DNA from: Hermatobates lingyangjiaoensis
Lineage: Eukaryota; Arthropoda; Insecta; Hemiptera; Hermatobatidae
Assembly: GCA_026182355.1 (NCBI GenBank)
Contig: JAPFBL010000104.1
Span: forward strand, 1,977,501 to 2,041,500
DNA length: 64,000 bases
Direction of reading: 5' to 3'
The notes under the pieces were generated by a model. The model had not been told where the DNA came from, ran no database searches, and saw only the letters and a list, made by a program, of their open reading frames with translations. Positions 59,601 to 64,000 of the stretch are shown here, piece after piece (position 1 is the first letter of the stretch; every line of letters begins with the position of its first letter). A program made the position numbers and the translations under genes.

Positions 59601-61667
59601 ACCATATATTTTTAATCTTTATGCTATCGTACCATCAAAATACGAAACAGCGATATGAAACTCATAATTTCTATTCACATCCATTTGAATCAATATTAAT
59701 ATATTATTTCAAATTCTCAGTGCTCTACAAAAAACTTTGTTATAAGAAAACGTCAATCAATTCAGACAAAAATTATTCAACTGTTTTATTTTAAGTCGAT
59801 ATTTCAATTCCCATATAATAATCCATCAATCATATTGACCATTTAACCATTTTTGCACAAGAAAGAAACAAGTAAATACAGATATAACTTGAAGAGCTGG
59901 TCATTTTGTTTAAACATTTCTTCAATTGTAGTTCCGAATCTGTACAGGGTAGTTAAAATTTAGAAACACCTTTGCGTTTAAGTTACCTTTTCTGCACTAC
60001 ACCATTGCAGAAGCATTAATTAGATGAACTTAAGTTAATTAAGCATTAATTAGCATTAATATAATTAAGCATTAATTAGAGGAACTAATGCTTTGAACCT
60101 AGTTGGGGTTATGCATGGCATTTTACTGCTCCACATTTATTTTCTTCTTTCCTCCAAAATACACCAAGAAACCAAAACAATCTACAACAGTGAGTATTTG
60201 TCTGGATTCATCGAATGACCGGAGAAGTTGGTAGTTTAAAACTAGCATCTATTTTGTAATTATGAACGAAAAGTACATAGTGATACTTTTGGTCAATAGA
60301 CCAAAATCTATAGAGTTCATTAATACACCATGAGCTATATCTGACAATAAGCATTGTTCAAGGCTGCAGCATGTAATTAGATTTGTCGTAGTTTGTTCGA
60401 CACCATGCGCTATACCATAGAATGCATTAGAAATTATAGGCAAATATAGGTTAAATTACATATTTTTAACAGTTCCACTCTTCCAACGTATCATACAAAC
60501 TCGTTGAAACATTTCAAATTTGTTTCATAAACCTCTAATTAGTATCGTGTATTTCTATTTAGCGTATACCTTTGTAATATTAATTATGTATTTATTAAGT
60601 TATATTTATAAATTTATACTTGTATTACGTTATTTACAGTAATTTAGTGGAGTTGATTGCAAACAATTGTTGCAGTTAACTCGTTGTAAACTTTATAAAA
60701 ATCGTTTGTTTCCCACGCCTCCCATTTGTAGCCTTTCACTTTTAGTGCTAACCTAGAGGTTGAAAGAGTTGGGTCTGAAGCCCTTTTTCGTATAAAATGG
60801 GTCATACTTTCACTCCTTGTAAACCTGAAGGTGGTTAAGCCTCCATAAGAATGTGCTTTGCGAAATAATATATGAACAAAATAAGAACATTTGTGTCTTC
60901 AATACACATTGATAGAACTGAATCTGTATATTAGACTACAATCTATATATTATTACACATATATATTACTGAAATCTATATATTATTACATATACTTGTA
61001 ATATATAGGCTGATAATATTTAGTGTACCAGTTTGTTTTAAAGTAGACTTTTAGCAGGTAATAATAGGATAAAATACAAAGAAATAAACGACAAAAACAA
61101 CATTAACATCGACAACAAACAACAGATCTAATTGAAACATTTGTGATCACAAAGTACTGTTGAATGATATTCTCTAAAGTAATTTCAACTTAAATAATTA
61201 CATCAATTAATTAAGAGAGAGATTTAAATTAATTAAGTTGCTGTCCTTTGAAAATTACAAGATCCTTAATATTCTATCATTTCAAGAAATATATATAACT
61301 TGACTTTATTGTACTATATATCTGTTTTCTGTTTAATTTACTTTATAATTGCATTTTAAGTTAAAATAATTTGAAATAGGAAGTTAAATGCTGACCTTAA
61401 TGAAGAGCATTAGAGGCGTCTCTTCAATTATGTATGAAAACAGTAATCACAGCTAGTTTCAAAGGACTGAGAATTAATAAATTAATTGATCCTCTTATTG
61501 TTTGCTTTAGTTCTACGTTCTTGCGTAATAATTACTACCTATTGTTATATGATAAATATATATGGAATAAATAATTATTAAGTAATTCCTTGATTTCCAT
61601 ATTATTATATGTCAGAAATACTGTTAAATTATATTATATATTTATTTAAGAGTAATAAATTTACTTT
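56693..61667. other. AT-rich DNA, little recognised
   Basis: Near 57170-57210 the minus strand has GAAACATGTCG, like a hammerhead 3' half, without a matching core. AT-rich local repeats occur at 60012-60093 (AATTAAGCATTAATTA) and 60940-61020 (CTATATATTATTACA). Nothing else was seen. Confidence 0.35.
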
Positions 61668-61728
61668 ATTCTGAGGTAAAGTGGTTATACAAAAGTATCC
61701 ACACAAATAAAGTTTTTTTATCAAAACA

Positions 61729-61763
61729 ACAACGCGTTTCGAACACCTTGTGTTCATCATCAG
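61729..61763 (-). ncRNA. hammerhead module, left arm
   Basis: Minus strand: CTGATGA, a perfect 6-bp stem II (GAACAC, AAG, GTGTTC), GAAA, the palindrome CGCG, TT. The core is complete. Stem I does not pair obviously with the near flanks. Confidence 0.68.
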
Positions 61764-61904
61764 AAGACACCAAAGGATCTAGTAATGGACGGTTGGCTTT
61801 GTAGTAACAACTCTGGAGAACCAACTGGAAAACCTTCTGGAGAAACAACTAAGGAGTTGATTCCACAAGACCAACCCTCCAGCACTACATCCTTTGGTGT
61901 AATC

Positions 61905-61940
61905 CTGATGATGAACACAAAGTGTTCGAAACGCGTTCTT
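61905..61940 (+). ncRNA. hammerhead module, right arm
   Basis: CTGATGA (61905-61911), stem II GAACAC, AAA, GTGTTC, GAAA (61928-61931), CGCG, TT. Identical core to the left arm; only the loop base differs. Confidence 0.68.
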
Positions 61941-62000
61941 GTTTTAATAAGAAACTGCTTTTGTGTAGAGACTTTAGGATAACGGACTTTACCTCAGAAT

Positions 62001-62432
62001 GAGTAAATACCACACAATTACGGATTGCACAACTAATGAAATATGGTTTAGTAATAATGATAAAGTATGATGTATCCGTCAGTAATCATAGATGGTTTAT
62101 AGTCAGATCATTGATGTCCATGTCATTCATATTTATATCATTGCTCCCCAAACCACTCAACTACTCTCAACTAAATTATGATCATAGTATTTCTACTATT
62201 AAAGTTGAATAGCATACTAATCATACTTATATAATTGATACTTATAACATTATTCCTTCTATTATTCATACTCATCCTCATGTCATTGATGCCAGTATGA
62301 TTCATACTGACATCATTGAACACCTGTCATTCATATTGGTGCTCAATTAATGTTTAGTTCATTTAGTTCAGCTATGAACATACGAGTATAGTCCACTTTA
62401 ATAAAACCACTGCCTTCTGTATTAGTGTATCT
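62001..62432. other. AT-rich DNA, nothing recognised
   Basis: Loose ATTCATACT/GTCATTCATA themes between 62100 and 62340. No gene. Confidence 0.4.
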
Positions 62433-62440
62433 GTCTATAT

Positions 62441-63063
62441 CAGGGGTTCTCAACCTTTTTTTGCTTGTGGGCCCCCTAAAAGCTACTTGCGGACCCCCTA
62501 AAAGCTACTTTTGGACCCCCTAAAAGCTACTTGTGGACCCCCTAAAAGCTACTTGTGGACCCCCACTCCCCCCAGATACTTAAAAAACATAATTATACAA
62601 ATTTATAAATAAATATTTGTTTTTAGGTAAATGAATATCGTTAATTATGAAATAATTTCATTACATCTACAACGCATGCCGAAATACAAAAATGTTTTTA
62701 AAACAATAACAAAATATTTCTTCATTAACATTTTATAAAGTACCCTGAAATAAATTGTAACAGAATCAATTTTGAATGTACCATAAAGAGAAGTACCATT
62801 GCAATAGAAAATTTTAAAACATTGGAACATTTTAACAAACTGACGAGGATATTGGGCCTTATATTTTAATGATTTGTGAATATTGTACGGCCAAAGCTTA
62901 CTACGCTTTGATTTATTTTTGGTTTGCTGATAAATTCATTTAAACTTAACATAGAGCTCTAACCGCGTGTCATGGATCTTCAGAGCACTACTTTTCTTAT
63001 GGACCCTCAGTAATCCTCTGTAGACCCCTGGGGGTCCATGTGGACCACGTTGAGAACCACTGG
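62441..63063. mobile_element. non-autonomous hAT element, 623 bp
   Basis: Left terminus CAGGGGTTCTCAACC. Right terminus, as complement, CAGTGGTTCTCAACG. The 8-bp target duplications GTCTATAT (62433-62440) and GCCTATAT (63064-63071) differ at one base. These are classic hAT features. Just inside the left end GGACCCCCTAAAAGCTACTT is repeated about four times (62466-62550). The right end has related GGACC and GGGGGTCC motifs, probably transposase-binding subterminal repeats. No transposase frame is present. Confidence 0.85.
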
Positions 63064-63071
63064 CCTATATG

Positions 63072-63588
63072 AACTAAGGTTTAGAATAATCTTTATGAAA
63101 GACTGCAGTTGTTAAACATGAGTAAATGTCTTCAATCATCAGTAAAAAACATTAAAAATAACTCTTAACTTTAATGAATGAAAGAAAGACAATTAATACA
63201 AATACGACAAATGATTATTTAGTTTTATAACTAGTCTTTCTTTTTTCTCTCCGTGACAATCATGAATGCATATCTGGGTATGAAAAAATGAATACATTGT
63301 GGAATAGAAACATTATCATATTTATCAGGACTCAGTCAGATTAAAAATTATTAGCAGTATATTACTAAGTAAGGCTATAGCCACGGAATTTTAAAGCTCT
63401 TTAATTCACATCAAGGGCATCCAGAAATCCTTGCTGGTAGTAACTCAGGACAAGAGAACACTCATTCCCCCCCCCCCCCCCCAGGGGTAACGACCAGCTT
63501 ATCTTAAAATTGAAGAAAAACAGCCCCTACTGTCTTTACTATGCATAAACAATAAACCAGAAAATTCACCCAAGAAGTCATTCACGTT
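63072..63588. other. AT-rich DNA with a C homopolymer
   Basis: A run of about 16 C lies at 63467-63482. Nothing else. Confidence 0.5.
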
Positions 63589-63622
63589 CTGATGATGAAT
63601 GTTGATCATTCAAAACATGTCG
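63589..63622 (+). ncRNA. hammerhead module (CATG family, GAAA mutated)
   Basis: CTGATGA, stem II GAATG/CATTC with a 5-base loop, AAAA where GAAA is required, the palindrome CATG, TC, GAC. Same family as 9247-9282 (both continue CATGTCGACT). The conserved G is lost, so probably inactive. Confidence 0.65.
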
Positions 63623-63750
63623 ACTATACGAGATGAACTTTATTGTGTAGACGAAATAACAAGAGTTTTATTTAGAAAAAATGAAAAACCTGTTAAGAAA
63701 CTAGTATCAACTAAGTTTGGTGTAACTTTCAATGACACATATATAAGTAG
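63617..63750 (+). pseudogene. Penelope-like element, N-terminal stub near window end
   Basis: From the ATG in the ribozyme's CATG: MSTIRDELYCVDEITRVLFR, KNEKPVKKLVSTKFGVTFN and DTYISRFY, then a stop. It aligns with the stub at 9275 (MSTSNIGDRLYSFNEETRKE, FRKLEKLCKK, ALFN). Stops and frame changes appear soon after. Whether the element continues beyond 64000 cannot be seen. Confidence 0.55.
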
Positions 63751-64000
63751 ATTCTACTAACAATCCTTGAATATATAATTTTATAAAAATACGTCAATAT
63801 TTTCCTAATGAATAAATATATACTTCTTAATAATACTATCATCTTTTTTAATCTTCTGCATAACATTCTAGTTCCTTCATCGGTACAACACAAGGAATAT
63901 CAAGACTGTCTTGATGACTGGAATCATCAGTGGACCAGAGAATGCATTTGTCTTGTTTTCAATTTTGCATTTTTGAAAAGAGTGGGTAATGCTGGCTAGA

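Larger units (their letters stand above)
61668..62000. mobile_element. palindromic hammerhead element (CGCG family)
   Basis: The outer ends CATTCTGAGGTAAAG (61668 on) and CTTTACCTCAGAATG (to about 62001) are inverted. Next come the shared inner blocks TTGTTTT, CGCGTTTCGAACAC and its complement, and ACACCAAAGGA with TCCTTTGGTGT. A single-copy centre of about 100 bases (61786-61888) contains GGAGAAC and GGAGAAAC repeats. Each arm has a hammerhead module pointing outward. An open frame of 65 codons crossing the centre has no relatives. Confidence 0.7.

Noticed and set aside
1..64000. bacterial-type systems (defence islands, operons, riboswitches)
   Set aside because: Composition, splice signals and transposon families are those of an animal nuclear genome.

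Overview
The window reads as one slice of a large, AT-rich arthropod nuclear genome, most likely an insect and possibly a hemipteran (the order is a guess from repeat style). Long AT-rich tracts carry no open genes. They are crowded with animal transposon remnants (mariner, hAT, RTE/Jockey-type LINE, tRNA-derived SINE, Penelope-like elements) and (TA)n, (CA)n and (CAA)n microsatellites. Nothing bacterial is present: no operons, ribosome binding sites or CRISPR.

Only one host coding piece is convincing, a 189-bp internal exon at 5301-5489 on the minus strand with clean AG and GT splice borders. It encodes part of the cholinesterase-like domain of an insect neuroligin, and the esterase nucleophile serine is absent. 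No other neuroligin exon was found. If the gene is intact, the window is mostly two of its introns: at least 5.3 kb on the 3' side and possibly up to 58 kb on the 5' side.

Layout: 1-0.7 kb, a rearranged mariner; 2.5-2.9 kb, a LINE 3' end; 3.7 kb, a hammerhead module; 5.3-5.5 kb, the neuroligin exon; 8.2-9.5 kb, a broken Penelope-like element (GIY-YIG domain, C-terminus, ribozyme, N-terminal stub, TA tract); 9.6-9.9 kb, a foldback element; 12.6-13.2 kb, a cluster of palindromic hammerhead elements; 15.4-15.6 kb, another Penelope stub; 15.7-18.7 kb, a 1.4-kb tandem duplication whose second copy is indel-rich; 21-23.4 kb, a SINE and a degenerate repeat; 26.3 kb, a small hAT MITE; 33.98 kb, a hairpin cluster; 36.2-37.2 kb, palindromes plus a SINE; 41-42.6 kb, a 72-bp minisatellite; 46.6-46.8 kb, a palindromic hammerhead pair; 51.7-52.7 kb, a rearranged Penelope element; 54.2-56.7 kb, a 1.2-kb tandem duplication; 61.7-62.0 kb, another palindromic hammerhead pair; 62.4-63.1 kb, a hAT element with target-site duplication; 63.6 kb to the end, a Penelope 5' end.

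The most interesting signal is a dispersed set of about fourteen small hammerhead-ribozyme modules (CUGANGA, stem II hairpin, GAAA, then a very short stem III that is usually self-complementary). They fall into several sequence families. At least four keep a paired stem I as well as the full core. In the Penelope copies the presumed start ATG lies inside the stem III CATG, and three of the four N-terminal stubs run into (TA)n. Small palindromic hammerheads of Penelope-like elements are known to act as dimers. The head-to-head pairing of modules seen here at 12.8, 13.1, 46.7 and 61.8 kb deserves a second look.
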